A stretch of DNA of 33,899 bases from IMG/VR virus record IMGVR_UViG_3300036893_000017, positions 1 through 33,899 of that record, one strand, 5' to 3'. Below the pieces are notes generated by a model. The model was not told where the DNA came from. It did no database searches and saw only the letters and a program-made list of their open reading frames with translations. The stretch is from a virus. Of this stretch, positions 21,701 to 29,636 are shown in pieces. The number at the start of each line of letters is the position of its first letter. Within the stretch, counting starts at the first letter, position 1. Made by a program: the position numbers and the translations under genes.

Positions 21701-22604
21701 CGCGACGATCCCGCCCGGCTCGGCTTCGGCGGCGACGGGCGGCTACTTCCACAGCGACGGCGCGGCCTATGAAGGCGTGTGGAGCGGCAACCTTGCGGGC
21801 ACCTACTGCGCGCTGGCCGGATGCACGATGACCGGCTCGATCCAAATGGCGAGCGGACAGCTCTATCAGTGGAACGGAGACACGGGCCTCTCGCGGACGG
21901 GAGCCGGAACAGTTGCTTTGGGCAATGGGACAGCGGGCAGTGCCAACGGAACATTTGCTGCGGCAAACTTCAACGCGGGCACGGAGTTTGAGGCGCTAGC
22001 GCAAGGTACGGCTACCTCTGGTGCCAACTTCGGTTCCGGGGAAATGGAGTTCTTTGCAAGCTATTGGAATGGCTCTGCCGCAGCGGTGGACACGTGGACT
22101 TGCGCGACATCGCTGGCAACCGGGTCCAACCCAGCCAGCACGCTAGCCTGCAACTGGGGGGGCGGCGATGCGTCGGGTACCTTCCAAGTCCCAGCGTTGC
22201 AGGTTGGAACCATCACATCCTCGACTTTAGCGGGCACTTCCGGCATCTGCGCATCGGGAGCTAGTAACGCCTTAGCGCAGACCGGATGCATCTTTAAGAA
22301 CGCATCTGCAACGGCGTCCGCTACCCCTGGAACTGGGGTGACCTCCGTAACATGTGCGACGGCAACCTGCACCAACACGCGGGGAACCTACACCGTCGTG
22401 GGTGGGACGGCCACCACGGGAACGATCTTCTCGCTGTCATGGACAGCTACGGCGACGGCCTATGTCTGCACTGCGACGATGAACGGCGGAACGGGCTTCT
22501 TGGGAATTGGGAACTCGTTGGCCACCACCACAGGCATGAACATCACAGCCGGAGTAACGGTATTGGGCCTGACCTTCAACGTGAACTACAGTTGCCAACC
22601 ATAA
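18759..22604 (+). CDS. Large tail fibre/tailspike-like protein with Sec signal peptide
   Basis: 1281 aa. It begins with a signal peptide (MMKRILLTLMLVLSFSALAQ, cleavage likely at ALA-Q), odd for a virion protein. Next comes a tail-fibre/tailspike N-terminal domain (about residues 25-110: D-S-N-G-K-P-L-A-G-G-F-L-Y-S-Y-A-A-G-T-T-T-P) that usually binds the tail. Two fibre motifs follow, V-F-G-R-T-G-V-V-T near 118 and S-F-N-T-R-T-G-A-V-T near 388, then a beta-rich region (about 500-760) likely to be a beta-helix with several Cys, and further fibre domains. ATG 18759 has GGAG 8 nt upstream and overlaps the previous stop. Confidence 0.75.
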   Translation: MMKRILLTLMLVLSFSALAQRPALVSPVIRFSDSNGKPLAGGFLYSYAAGTTTPLQTYVDSTTGALNTNPVVLDSTGSATVFLGANVYKLVLQNSSHVQQWSADNIAQGMFQSSYVQSVFGRTGVVTAQTGDYSCSMITGAICSIPNLYNQTVQVSGTSATQRPILNFLPGVIGSIFTFSASGGTSYSTAPTVTFTGGGCTSEPTGGVSVSGGAVTNPVITFAGSGCTTPPTPGFSGGGGVGATGSTTLTPTGITCVDDPSHTSTDCTFAFGTGSGGGGGSCTLTDETASRSIGGIYQNTTTGIMYVSGFGLTSGSSVGSLYIAEGPSYPTITVFGQTATATIVGGNPGFFATILPGYYYQMTANGAVYGIEKWIEITGCGGGSSSGVSSFNTRTGAVTLSNADVASVGTLPNGINNCPLQNSSNLCLTISSSDQSATINSDISTIAGLTIPQGAIGFPDNAGAVTTYNLNGSLQDPSGANAVIVMPKLPNYTGQPAKITLRGYTDPPGIQTSTPAGAVLATTLNTAGANLIGGYDSATGGGYPNFTNVDLDISNLTILAPANPCATMVNAFNVLTAEITHVSVYTTTEALPSCTTGTGIVFPATDNNVRLVGDDIAVAGFYNGVVFGEHQHAGAIYEANNVNGFVFDSQNDSSNTVQADYLWCQGCTNFIVGEGSWPTWIRVTVGDSEGTTGYDCYDPGNVLYGDAYIHHSYGGVTVPTRSGCANLRLWSIDTGICYGATCPATGTVTHTAGALTLNQLMLGNGAADSKVDPDAGTDGAGNGSMVSLTTTGPCPLGGSGGCEGYAQATFPSAGTSGNNWLAGDASGLGQAIGTGTFSHFCTAANYSSVCPPGSTVTLQVNSVNNTSQTTLNDETSTTNITGLTITPSNPSGGIVKQEITGTVNLGNMSQLFVDNPQTSTYNAVTGDMLGCKTITVSSGTFTINLLSTVPLSGQCLQVINYGAGTITVSPNGHNLNGSSSSATIPPGSASAATGGYFHSDGAAYEGVWSGNLAGTYCALAGCTMTGSIQMASGQLYQWNGDTGLSRTGAGTVALGNGTAGSANGTFAAANFNAGTEFEALAQGTATSGANFGSGEMEFFASYWNGSAAAVDTWTCATSLATGSNPASTLACNWGGGDASGTFQVPALQVGTITSSTLAGTSGICASGASNALAQTGCIFKNASATASATPGTGVTSVTCATATCTNTRGTYTVVGGTATTGTIFSLSWTATATAYVCTATMNGGTGFLGIGNSLATTTGMNITAGVTVLGLTFNVNYSCQP

Positions 22605-22634
22605 GCTACACGCTGGTGAACTAAGGAGCGCACT

Positions 22635-23747
22635 ATGAATCTAAAACGATGGAGAAAACTGCTTTATCTGCTTCTCATCCCTGCGGCTCTGGCGGCGCAG
22701 ATAAACGTAAACTCAACCTACCTCTCTTCGCCTCTGACGGCGACGAGCCAGACCAGTGCGCCGATCAACCTGTCTAATCGCAGTTGGAGCGCGGGTACGA
22801 TTCAACTTACCGGAGTTAGCCTTACTACGGCAACCTTCGGAGTGTTGGGAAGTTCTGACCCAGCCTGCGGTTCAACTACTTTCCAACCCATCGCCATCAA
22901 CCTGTTCTCGACACCGGGAACAGTGGCGACGACGATGACCGCAACCGCGACTGCGCTCTATCAGGTCAATCTCGCGGGACTTTACTGTATCGAGTACCAA
23001 ACATCGGGCACCTTCACTGCAACCAGCATCACCCTGCTCCTCACTGCTTCGCCCAATGCCATCGTTGGGCGGAGTGGTGGGAGCAGCGGCTCAGCCGTGA
23101 CCGCAGTTTCAAACAGTGACGGCACACTGGCGATCTCCCCTACCACTGGCGTGGTGGTGGCATCCCTGGCGCTGGGCCATGCAAACACCTGGACTGCCAC
23201 CCAGACCTTTGCCACCATCTCCCCAACAACCATAACCAGCGCCGCACTGTCCGGCACGTTCACGGGCGCTCCGATCTTTAGCGGCAACGTCTCATTTACA
23301 GGCACACCGACCTTCTCGAATCCCTTGGCGCTGGGATCATCGACTTCTACCACGCAGACCCTCTGCGACAACTCGACCAAACTGGCGACTACGGCCTATG
23401 CGGGAATTGTCTGCAATCTGGTGGAGACGACCGGCTCACCATTGAGCGTGATAGCGACCTCAACATTATTTTGGAACAACAGTAGCGGAGCCTATGTCTT
23501 CGATTTGCCAACTCCCACATCAGGTCTGCAATTCTGCTTCGGCAACTATAAGACTGTTGCCCATGCAATATCAGCCGTGCCCCCATCTGGCGTGACCATC
23601 TACTACAAGGGCATCGCGGGAACGGCTGGCTCATCGACAGGGATTGTTTCCAGCGGTTTGGCTGGCGACTTCTTTTGCGTGGTCGGGACGGATTCGACCA
23701 CCTATGAAGTGACGGGTGCTGGGCAGGGAACGCTCACGAATAACTAG
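22635..23747 (+). CDS. Fibre-like surface protein with signal peptide
   Basis: 370 aa; GGAG precedes ATG 22635. The N-terminus is a classical Sec signal (MNLKRWRKLLYLLLIPAALA, then A-Q). Fibre-type repeats follow: H-A-N-T-W-T-A-T-Q-T-F and T-F-T-G-A-P-I-F-S-G-N-V-S-F-T-G-T-P-T-F, the latter resembling repeats of phage tail-fibre shafts. The rest is Thr/Ser/Gly-rich beta structure with scattered Cys. Likely a secondary fibre or receptor-binding protein; the signal peptide leaves open that it is exported from the cell instead. Confidence 0.65.
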   Translation: MNLKRWRKLLYLLLIPAALAAQINVNSTYLSSPLTATSQTSAPINLSNRSWSAGTIQLTGVSLTTATFGVLGSSDPACGSTTFQPIAINLFSTPGTVATTMTATATALYQVNLAGLYCIEYQTSGTFTATSITLLLTASPNAIVGRSGGSSGSAVTAVSNSDGTLAISPTTGVVVASLALGHANTWTATQTFATISPTTITSAALSGTFTGAPIFSGNVSFTGTPTFSNPLALGSSTSTTQTLCDNSTKLATTAYAGIVCNLVETTGSPLSVIATSTLFWNNSSGAYVFDLPTPTSGLQFCFGNYKTVAHAISAVPPSGVTIYYKGIAGTAGSSTGIVSSGLAGDFFCVVGTDSTTYEVTGAGQGTLTNN

Positions 23748-23757
23748 GAGATGACTG

Positions 23758-24564
23758 ATGAGACTACAACACCTATTGATCTGCACGGCTTTACTTGCCA
23801 CCTCCTGCACGGAAGTCGCGGTTGGGCCAGCGCAGATCAGCGTGGGCATTCTGAGTTCAGGCGGGAGTGCCACCAACTCATGTACTGGTATCGATGCACT
23901 GTTTACCGCCGAATATGCCAGCACAGGCTCACCCATCGGCTCTGTGACCACGATTCCCGATGCCACCGGCAATGGAAACACTGCCACGGTCGTCTCCGGC
24001 GCGCTGACTGTGAGTACGGTTACTCCGACGCCGAACGGCACGCAGACGTTTGCCCCAGTCGCAGCCTTGGCCACATTCACCGGATTGCCAACACCGACCT
24101 CATTCACGATTGTTGCCGTCTATCGACTTACTGCGACCGGGGGCGGTCAGACTATCCTTGGCTCGAATAATGTGGCAGGAGGGCCTATATATTATGCCTC
24201 AGAGTCATCGTATTCTGGGCACCCCCAAGGACTTACTAAGCAATTCGTGACTGACGTAGCCGAAGGAACAGCGGCATCGACAACCAATTGGGTAGAGACA
24301 GCCGTTAGCTCGGTGGCCGGGTCATCGGTGCAATTTTATATTGACGGCGCGGTCGATACGTTACAGCCCCACAGCATCTCGACCACCTACTCGAACGGCT
24401 TCGGTGCTTTGTTTTCCTCCGCCTCTGGAGGCTCGGAGCAGATATACGCGGTACTGGCCGAGATTGATTTTGTGAGTGCGTCGTCCGGGTCGGCTGGATC
24501 GCTCAGCGGATCGCAAATTTCCGCGATCCACGCTTGCCATGTGTCGAGATATGGAGCGGTCTAG
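23758..24564 (+). CDS. LamG/concanavalin-like domain protein with lipoprotein-like signal
   Basis: 268 aa. GGAG is 7 nt before ATG 23758. The N-terminus (MRLQHLLICTALLATSC) ends in a Cys at 17 in a weak lipobox (A-T-S-C); either lipoprotein or plain Sec signal is possible. The C-terminal 170 residues have the pattern of a concanavalin/laminin-G jelly roll: T-S-F-T-I-V-A-V-Y-R-L, then W-V-E-T-A-V-S-S-V, V-Q-F-Y-I-D-G-A-V-D and the final L-S-G-S-Q-I-S-A-I-H. This fold binds carbohydrate. Probably a sugar-binding surface protein acting with the neighbouring fibres. Confidence 0.65.
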   Translation: MRLQHLLICTALLATSCTEVAVGPAQISVGILSSGGSATNSCTGIDALFTAEYASTGSPIGSVTTIPDATGNGNTATVVSGALTVSTVTPTPNGTQTFAPVAALATFTGLPTPTSFTIVAVYRLTATGGGQTILGSNNVAGGPIYYASESSYSGHPQGLTKQFVTDVAEGTAASTTNWVETAVSSVAGSSVQFYIDGAVDTLQPHSISTTYSNGFGALFSSASGGSEQIYAVLAEIDFVSASSGSAGSLSGSQISAIHACHVSRYGAV

Positions 24565-24565
24565 C

Positions 24566-27500
24566 ATGAAGCGTCTTGTCTATCTCGCCCTGCTCTGCGC
24601 CTTCCCTATAGCGGCCCAGACCACGAACATTGCCATTCCTGCTGCCTCTGGAGGCGGCATCAAGACGACGCTCAACGAGCGGATGGGTGTCAACCTCGAC
24701 GATGCCTCCGATTATGGGCCGGGCCAGACACTCACCAACCTGATTGCATCGCCACCTGCGTCTTTCCCACTCCAGATTTGGAACCAAGCCTCCTTTTGCG
24801 CGTCCAGCGGGGCCACTACAACTGCGTGGCAGGATAATAACCCGTCCTCCCCGCAGCGGGCGAACTTTTGGGCTGGAGCGACCTTTCAGGTGGTCTCCGG
24901 GGCAGACATCAATGCGACGGGCACGATCACTTCGAGTACAGCTGCGAATGGCTCGACGACCGGGCAGGTCTTCACACTCTCGCCTGCGCTGGGTTCGCCG
25001 TGTTCCAGCAACGATACGATGATTCTGCGCTGCCGCTCTGCCTCAACTACGGGCTGCGCCAGTGGACTGACACCCGACAGCGCAGGCGGATATAGTGGGA
25101 TTACAGGCACAGGATCTTGGTCTGCCGCTTTGGAAAGCACAGACCTTTCCCCATCGTCGTCTGCTCCCCAGGCTTTGGAGTTGGTCGCACCCGGCTCCGC
25201 CACGGCACTCAACGATTTTGCTTTCGACCAAAGTCTGTCCTCAGTCTACGGCGGTGGTGTGTGGCTCAATCTGAATGGGAACTACGCGCTGACCTTCCGC
25301 GCCAAAGCAACTTCAGGAACTCCGACGTTCTCCTATGAGGTGTTCCGCAATGGAGGGACATCGACGGTCTTTCTCAATGGAAGCGTGACCCCCACGGTGA
25401 ACACTACGCCGGGAGCGGGCTGGACGAATTATTCCTTCCCCTTTACTGCCAGCGAGACCGGCGCGCAGAACACGGAAGCTGACATCCGAATCACTGCAAC
25501 TGGAGGGACGGTGCTGACACAGGACTGGGCCGTGACTGAGTCTACCTCTGGGGGCAACCCGACTATCTTCCGCAACACGGTCTATCAATATCTGCTTGCC
25601 CACAAACCCGGAACCCTCCGCTTTATGACAGGCAGCGGATGGGGCTGCACCCTCGACGCCATGATTACCAGCTACAGCGGGCGGCCCAGGTGCGGCTATA
25701 GTTCGTATGCCAATGTTGGCTATATAGTTACATACGGTTTGAACGACTTCTTGCTTCTGGCGGCTTCCGTGGGAGCAGACCCGTGGTGGACATTCAGCGC
25801 TTACTCACCCACGACGGATATGGCGAACATGGCCGCGTATTTCAACGCACCCTGCTCAAGCGGGAACAGCTACGCTACGATCCGCTGCAACTTCCTCGCG
25901 ACTGCGGCAGGAGGCATCTATGCTGGGATGACATGGCCGCAGGTCTTTACAGCGGCAGGGCACGGCCAAATCTATTTGGAGATGGGCAACGAGATTTGGA
26001 ACTCGCCCAACGGTGAAAACCTGTATGTCAACAATGGGCAAAATTATGGGTTGCTGCTGGGGGCCAATGTCGCGGCCTTCAAAGCATCTCCCTACTACAT
26101 AAGCTCCATGCACATCGTAGGTTCTGGTTTTGTCGGGGCCAACACCGGGAACTGGAACAACAATGTTCTAACGGCGGCCCAAACGATAACCAATGGCTTG
26201 CCGGACTTCATCGATGCCGCGCCTTACCAGTACACCTTTATGACGGACGTTAGCACCAATCAAAACGTCTTCGGCCCAATGTTCGCGGAGCCAGTAAATT
26301 TTAGCACCCTCACAACCGGCCCAGTCTACCAAGACCAGCATTTTGCGTACACAAACTTTGGAGTGAACAGCGCGCATTACGAAGAGAACATGAACACCAC
26401 ATACGGTTTGACTGGCGTCACGCAGGCGGAGCTATCTGACAATATAGCTGGGGTGGGCGCGGGACTGGCGATGACCGAAAATATGCTGCTGGCCGCGAGG
26501 GATGCGGGAATCAAAGTCCAGAATGCTTTTACTTTACCGAGTGTGGGCATATATCCCTATGTCTATAGTTGCTTGTATGCCTGCTCCAATTCGCAGGATA
26601 GTTCGGTGTACTCGCCAGTCTGGGGTGTAAGCAAATACATGTCGGGGCCAGGGTCATCGGGAATCATCGACAGGCCGACAGGAATTGCCCTCGGACTCGT
26701 CAACAACGCCATTGGCAACAAACTCTATGTGTTGAACACCGTCCAGACTGGAACGCCGACCTACAATATGCCGGGGGGCCAGCCCAATCCGGGGGGCAGT
26801 CAGACCTTCACCGGAACCACAACGATGGGATCGAACGTCATCACCAGTGTGGTGCCTCCAGGCCCTCCGGCCTGCGGTGGGTATTGTCTTGGCGAAATCA
26901 ACAATTCGATCACTGGCCCCGGCATTCCATCCGGCACCCTGAATACGGCTTACAACTCAGGGGCGAATACCCTGACCCTGAGTCAGAATGCGACATCCAG
27001 CGGGAGCAATACGTTCTACGAGACGATCTACTCGATCGCTCCCAATACATCAGTGCCGGAGGTGCAGGCGTTCGGGTTCGGGGACGGCGCGGGGAATTAT
27101 TCGGTCATCGCCTACAACTTTGACCTGACCAACAGCCATGCCATTACATTCTCCGGCAGCGGTGCCCCGACTGGAACATGCACGAAGACGGTATTCACCA
27201 GCACGAACATTACGGACAATAACGAGGGCGTTTACCTTGACGGGACGCCGGTGGTCAGCTCCCCATCTTCGACCAGCTACAACTGCGGGTCGGGGGGAGA
27301 CACGCTGGCCCCGTATTCGATGGTGACGTACACCTACACCGTAGGGACCGGCGCGCAGACGTGGTACATCCGGCAGGACGGTGCAGGACGGTACGATGCT
27401 GCGCGGGTCGCGGCAGGGTTTACCGGCTCGGCAATCGGCTGTGACGGTCTGGGCGATGTTGCCTACCCCGGCAGTGGAACGAATCAACATTGCGCCTTTG

Positions 27501-29173
27501 GCGACTTCCGCTTCCTCTACGACGACCAGACCTATGGAAACCGTGCGTGGGTCGCCGCAGGAGGAGATAAGGTGGTTGTCCGTGGGTGCGCGGCCATCAC
27601 CGGCAACTCCACCACTGCGGCAAAGCCTGCTGGCCCTTGCCGGATTGGATTTGATTTCCAAGGGCCATGCTCTGGGGCCGGATGCGGGGCTGGGTATACA
27701 TGGTGCTATGGAGGGGGAGGGGCATCCGGATGTGGCATTCCTGCGCCTCCAGCAGGCACGTCAGGACAGCCCACAGTCATCGAAGGCGGCTGTTACCCCT
27801 CGTGCTCGACGGGAACGCCAAATACGACGACCCTGCGCCCGAACCAATCAGTGCTGGCGGAACTCTTTGGAGACTTCTCCGTCAATACGGTTTTTGACCT
27901 CAGCGCAACGCAGTATGTCCTCTTGGACGGTCTTTACCTCAACACCCATGCGACCTGCATTATCCACATCAGCCCATCGGTTGCGCCCTGCTCTAGCTCG
28001 GCCCCATTCTCCAGCTATGCGAATGAGGGTGTCCGCCGTGACCCGACGACCTCGAATATCACATTGACCGATCTTCTGATCTCAGGGATGGAGGACTCTT
28101 GCCTCTATGGGCCGATGGATGGCGTTGAGACGCTCAACGATGTGGAGTGCGCCTACAACGGATACACCGGGGACAACTACGACGATGGAACCCACTCCCA
28201 ATCCGGGGGAACCGTCACGCGTACCAACTTCACCTCCATCTGGAACGGATGTGAACAGTACTACGGCTCATCCTATGCGATCCCAATCTCTTACTGTGCA
28301 GATGACTCATCGAGCGGCAATGGCGACGGCACAGCGACTCCGGGCGTGTCCAGTGATACCTTCGTGAACCGCTACGAGACGATGGCCTACAACACGCAGG
28401 ATGGAGACGATGTGGGGCATAATCAAGCTCCCGGCTCGGCTGCATGGTACAACTCCACCTCCTACGGCAACGAGGGAGGTTCATTCAAGAGCGGCGGCGA
28501 ATCTGCGATTCTCGTCAACTCGCTTTCGGTCACGAACTGCCGCAGGATGCTGGCGGCAATCACGGGCGCACCGAGCACCTTCAACACCTACCTGAGCGAC
28601 GCTTGCCGGGCCGGGGGGGATGGGGTTGGGTTCAACTTCCTCGGCGGTGGATCGGGCGAAACGATCCAGATTTACAACGACTCCATCGTAAGCTATGGCG
28701 GCACGATGATTGACGTGCAGATACAAGGCGGAGGGAGCTGCACAGGCTGTGTGATGAGCTTCCAGAACAATGCCATCATGGGGTATACCAACCCCAACTA
28801 CAACTCCGGCGCGCAGCCGACGATGTGGAACACGGTCTTTCCGACAACCCCGACCTACAACGACTATTACAATCTCAGTTCATGCCCAGCATCGGGCACT
28901 GGCGAGGTCTGCACAAGCCCTCTCTGGGTAGGGCAACCGGCCACACCAACGACAGATTCAGGGCTGGACAATTTCGACTTCTACCCCACCAATCCGGGTA
29001 GCCCCCTGATTCATGGCGGCGGAGGTGGCGGACTGACGCCGGTCGCGGACTACTTCGGGGTAGCGACCACCAGCCCTCCGGTCATTGGGGCGGTGAATGC
29101 AATGGCGGCAGCGGGATACAGCACGATCACCTCTGGGCATGTAAACAAATCGGGCCACACCATAACGCAGTAG
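24566..29173 (+). CDS. Giant glycosidase plus beta-helix depolymerase-like protein with signal peptide
   Basis: 1535 aa. ATG 24566 starts a Sec signal (M-K-R-L-V-Y-L-A-L-L-C-A-F-P-I-A-A-Q); a longer frame upstream lies in the previous gene and is rejected. About residues 30-720 look like a clan-A glycoside hydrolase: P-G-T-L-R-F, V-G-A-D-P-W-W-T-F and I-Y-L-E-M-G-N-E476-I-W-N, where the Asn-Glu pair is the usual acid/base site. A beta-sandwich follows, then from about 930 a right-handed beta-helix-like part (W-Y-I-R-Q-D-G, V-F-D-L-S-A-T-Q-Y-V-L-L-D-G-L) rich in Cys. It probably degrades host surface polysaccharide. Confidence 0.72.
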   Translation: MKRLVYLALLCAFPIAAQTTNIAIPAASGGGIKTTLNERMGVNLDDASDYGPGQTLTNLIASPPASFPLQIWNQASFCASSGATTTAWQDNNPSSPQRANFWAGATFQVVSGADINATGTITSSTAANGSTTGQVFTLSPALGSPCSSNDTMILRCRSASTTGCASGLTPDSAGGYSGITGTGSWSAALESTDLSPSSSAPQALELVAPGSATALNDFAFDQSLSSVYGGGVWLNLNGNYALTFRAKATSGTPTFSYEVFRNGGTSTVFLNGSVTPTVNTTPGAGWTNYSFPFTASETGAQNTEADIRITATGGTVLTQDWAVTESTSGGNPTIFRNTVYQYLLAHKPGTLRFMTGSGWGCTLDAMITSYSGRPRCGYSSYANVGYIVTYGLNDFLLLAASVGADPWWTFSAYSPTTDMANMAAYFNAPCSSGNSYATIRCNFLATAAGGIYAGMTWPQVFTAAGHGQIYLEMGNEIWNSPNGENLYVNNGQNYGLLLGANVAAFKASPYYISSMHIVGSGFVGANTGNWNNNVLTAAQTITNGLPDFIDAAPYQYTFMTDVSTNQNVFGPMFAEPVNFSTLTTGPVYQDQHFAYTNFGVNSAHYEENMNTTYGLTGVTQAELSDNIAGVGAGLAMTENMLLAARDAGIKVQNAFTLPSVGIYPYVYSCLYACSNSQDSSVYSPVWGVSKYMSGPGSSGIIDRPTGIALGLVNNAIGNKLYVLNTVQTGTPTYNMPGGQPNPGGSQTFTGTTTMGSNVITSVVPPGPPACGGYCLGEINNSITGPGIPSGTLNTAYNSGANTLTLSQNATSSGSNTFYETIYSIAPNTSVPEVQAFGFGDGAGNYSVIAYNFDLTNSHAITFSGSGAPTGTCTKTVFTSTNITDNNEGVYLDGTPVVSSPSSTSYNCGSGGDTLAPYSMVTYTYTVGTGAQTWYIRQDGAGRYDAARVAAGFTGSAIGCDGLGDVAYPGSGTNQHCAFGDFRFLYDDQTYGNRAWVAAGGDKVVVRGCAAITGNSTTAAKPAGPCRIGFDFQGPCSGAGCGAGYTWCYGGGGASGCGIPAPPAGTSGQPTVIEGGCYPSCSTGTPNTTTLRPNQSVLAELFGDFSVNTVFDLSATQYVLLDGLYLNTHATCIIHISPSVAPCSSSAPFSSYANEGVRRDPTTSNITLTDLLISGMEDSCLYGPMDGVETLNDVECAYNGYTGDNYDDGTHSQSGGTVTRTNFTSIWNGCEQYYGSSYAIPISYCADDSSSGNGDGTATPGVSSDTFVNRYETMAYNTQDGDDVGHNQAPGSAAWYNSTSYGNEGGSFKSGGESAILVNSLSVTNCRRMLAAITGAPSTFNTYLSDACRAGGDGVGFNFLGGGSGETIQIYNDSIVSYGGTMIDVQIQGGGSCTGCVMSFQNNAIMGYTNPNYNSGAQPTMWNTVFPTTPTYNDYYNLSSCPASGTGEVCTSPLWVGQPATPTTDSGLDNFDFYPTNPGSPLIHGGGGGGLTPVADYFGVATTSPPVIGAVNAMAAAGYSTITSGHVNKSGHTITQ

Positions 29174-29183
29174 TAGAATATGG

Positions 29184-29220
29184 GCGGCTGGACAGTAATA
29201 GTCCACCCTTCGGGGGCCGC
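29184..29220 (+). other. Perfect three-way-junction RNA fold with UUCG tetraloop
   Basis: Stem P1 GCGGC (29184-29188) pairs with GCCGC (29216-29220). Inside, P2 TGGAC (29189-29193) pairs with GTCCA (29201-29205) around a 7-nt loop, and P3 CCC (29206-29208) pairs with GGG (29213-29215) around the very stable TTCG loop. No junction base is left unpaired. It lies in the only gap between the fibre and lysis genes, just upstream of the GGAGG of the first lysis gene. No T run follows, so a simple terminator is unlikely; a processing or translation-control element is possible. Confidence 0.5.
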
Positions 29221-29247
29221 GAGAAGCATCTTAGGAGGGAGCATGAG

Positions 29248-29544
29248 GTGGGAGACTGGGACGTTGAGCGACTCGCCAGACTGGAGTTTGACTTGGAAGC
29301 CCTAAAGCAGCAACTGCTTGGTTCCCCCGGCACTCCCGGCCTCATCCCTGAGATGCGGACTTTCATGCAGAACAAGGTGGTGGCCGACGCCATCATTGCG
29401 GATCGCGTGGTACAGGCTGCGGGAGCTACCCAGACCCGCGACAAGAATCTCAAGAAGTTCATCGCTATCGGCGGTCTGCTTTTGGCCGTGGTGGATAGAT
29501 GGGAAGCTATCTGGAATCTCGTGAAAGTGGTGTTTGGACACTGA
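29248..29544 (+). CDS. Coiled-coil plus one membrane helix, lysis-cassette protein (98 aa)
   Basis: GTG 29248 lies 9 nt after GGAGG and opens the clearly coding frame; an ATG at 29243 gives only 20 codons. The N-terminal half is a charged helix (R-L-A-R-L-E-F-D-L-E-A-L-K-Q-Q-L), the C-terminal part a hydrophobic helix (F-I-A-I-G-G-L-L-L-A-V-V-D) followed by a short amphipathic tail. The layout is that of holin-associated or spanin-like small membrane proteins. First gene of the lysis group. Confidence 0.6.
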   Translation: MGDWDVERLARLEFDLEALKQQLLGSPGTPGLIPEMRTFMQNKVVADAIIADRVVQAAGATQTRDKNLKKFIAIGGLLLAVVDRWEAIWNLVKVVFGH

Positions 29545-29636
29545 TGACCGACCCTCAACTTCTCATCGCCGGAATACTCCTCATCGGCAGCATGACCGTA
29601 GTGGCCATCATTGAGCACTATGCGGGGAATAAATGA
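29544..29636 (+). CDS. 30-residue single-span membrane peptide
   Basis: It starts in the TGATG overlap with the previous gene and ends in the ATGA that starts the lysin. The product (MTDPQLLIAGILLIGSMTVV and ten more residues) is one hydrophobic helix with a short polar tail. Coupling on both sides, and its place between a membrane protein and the lysin, suggest a small lysis regulator or holin partner. The size is close to the limit of certainty. Confidence 0.5.
   Translation: MTDPQLLIAGILLIGSMTVVAIIEHYAGNK

Noticed and set aside
24476-24565. N-terminal extension of the giant glycosidase gene
   Set aside because: It lies within the preceding LamG gene and would hide the clear signal peptide that begins at 24566.
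29243-29305. ATG-started 20-codon frame after GGAGG
   Set aside because: Very short; the GTG five bases later opens a 98-codon frame with helix and membrane features.
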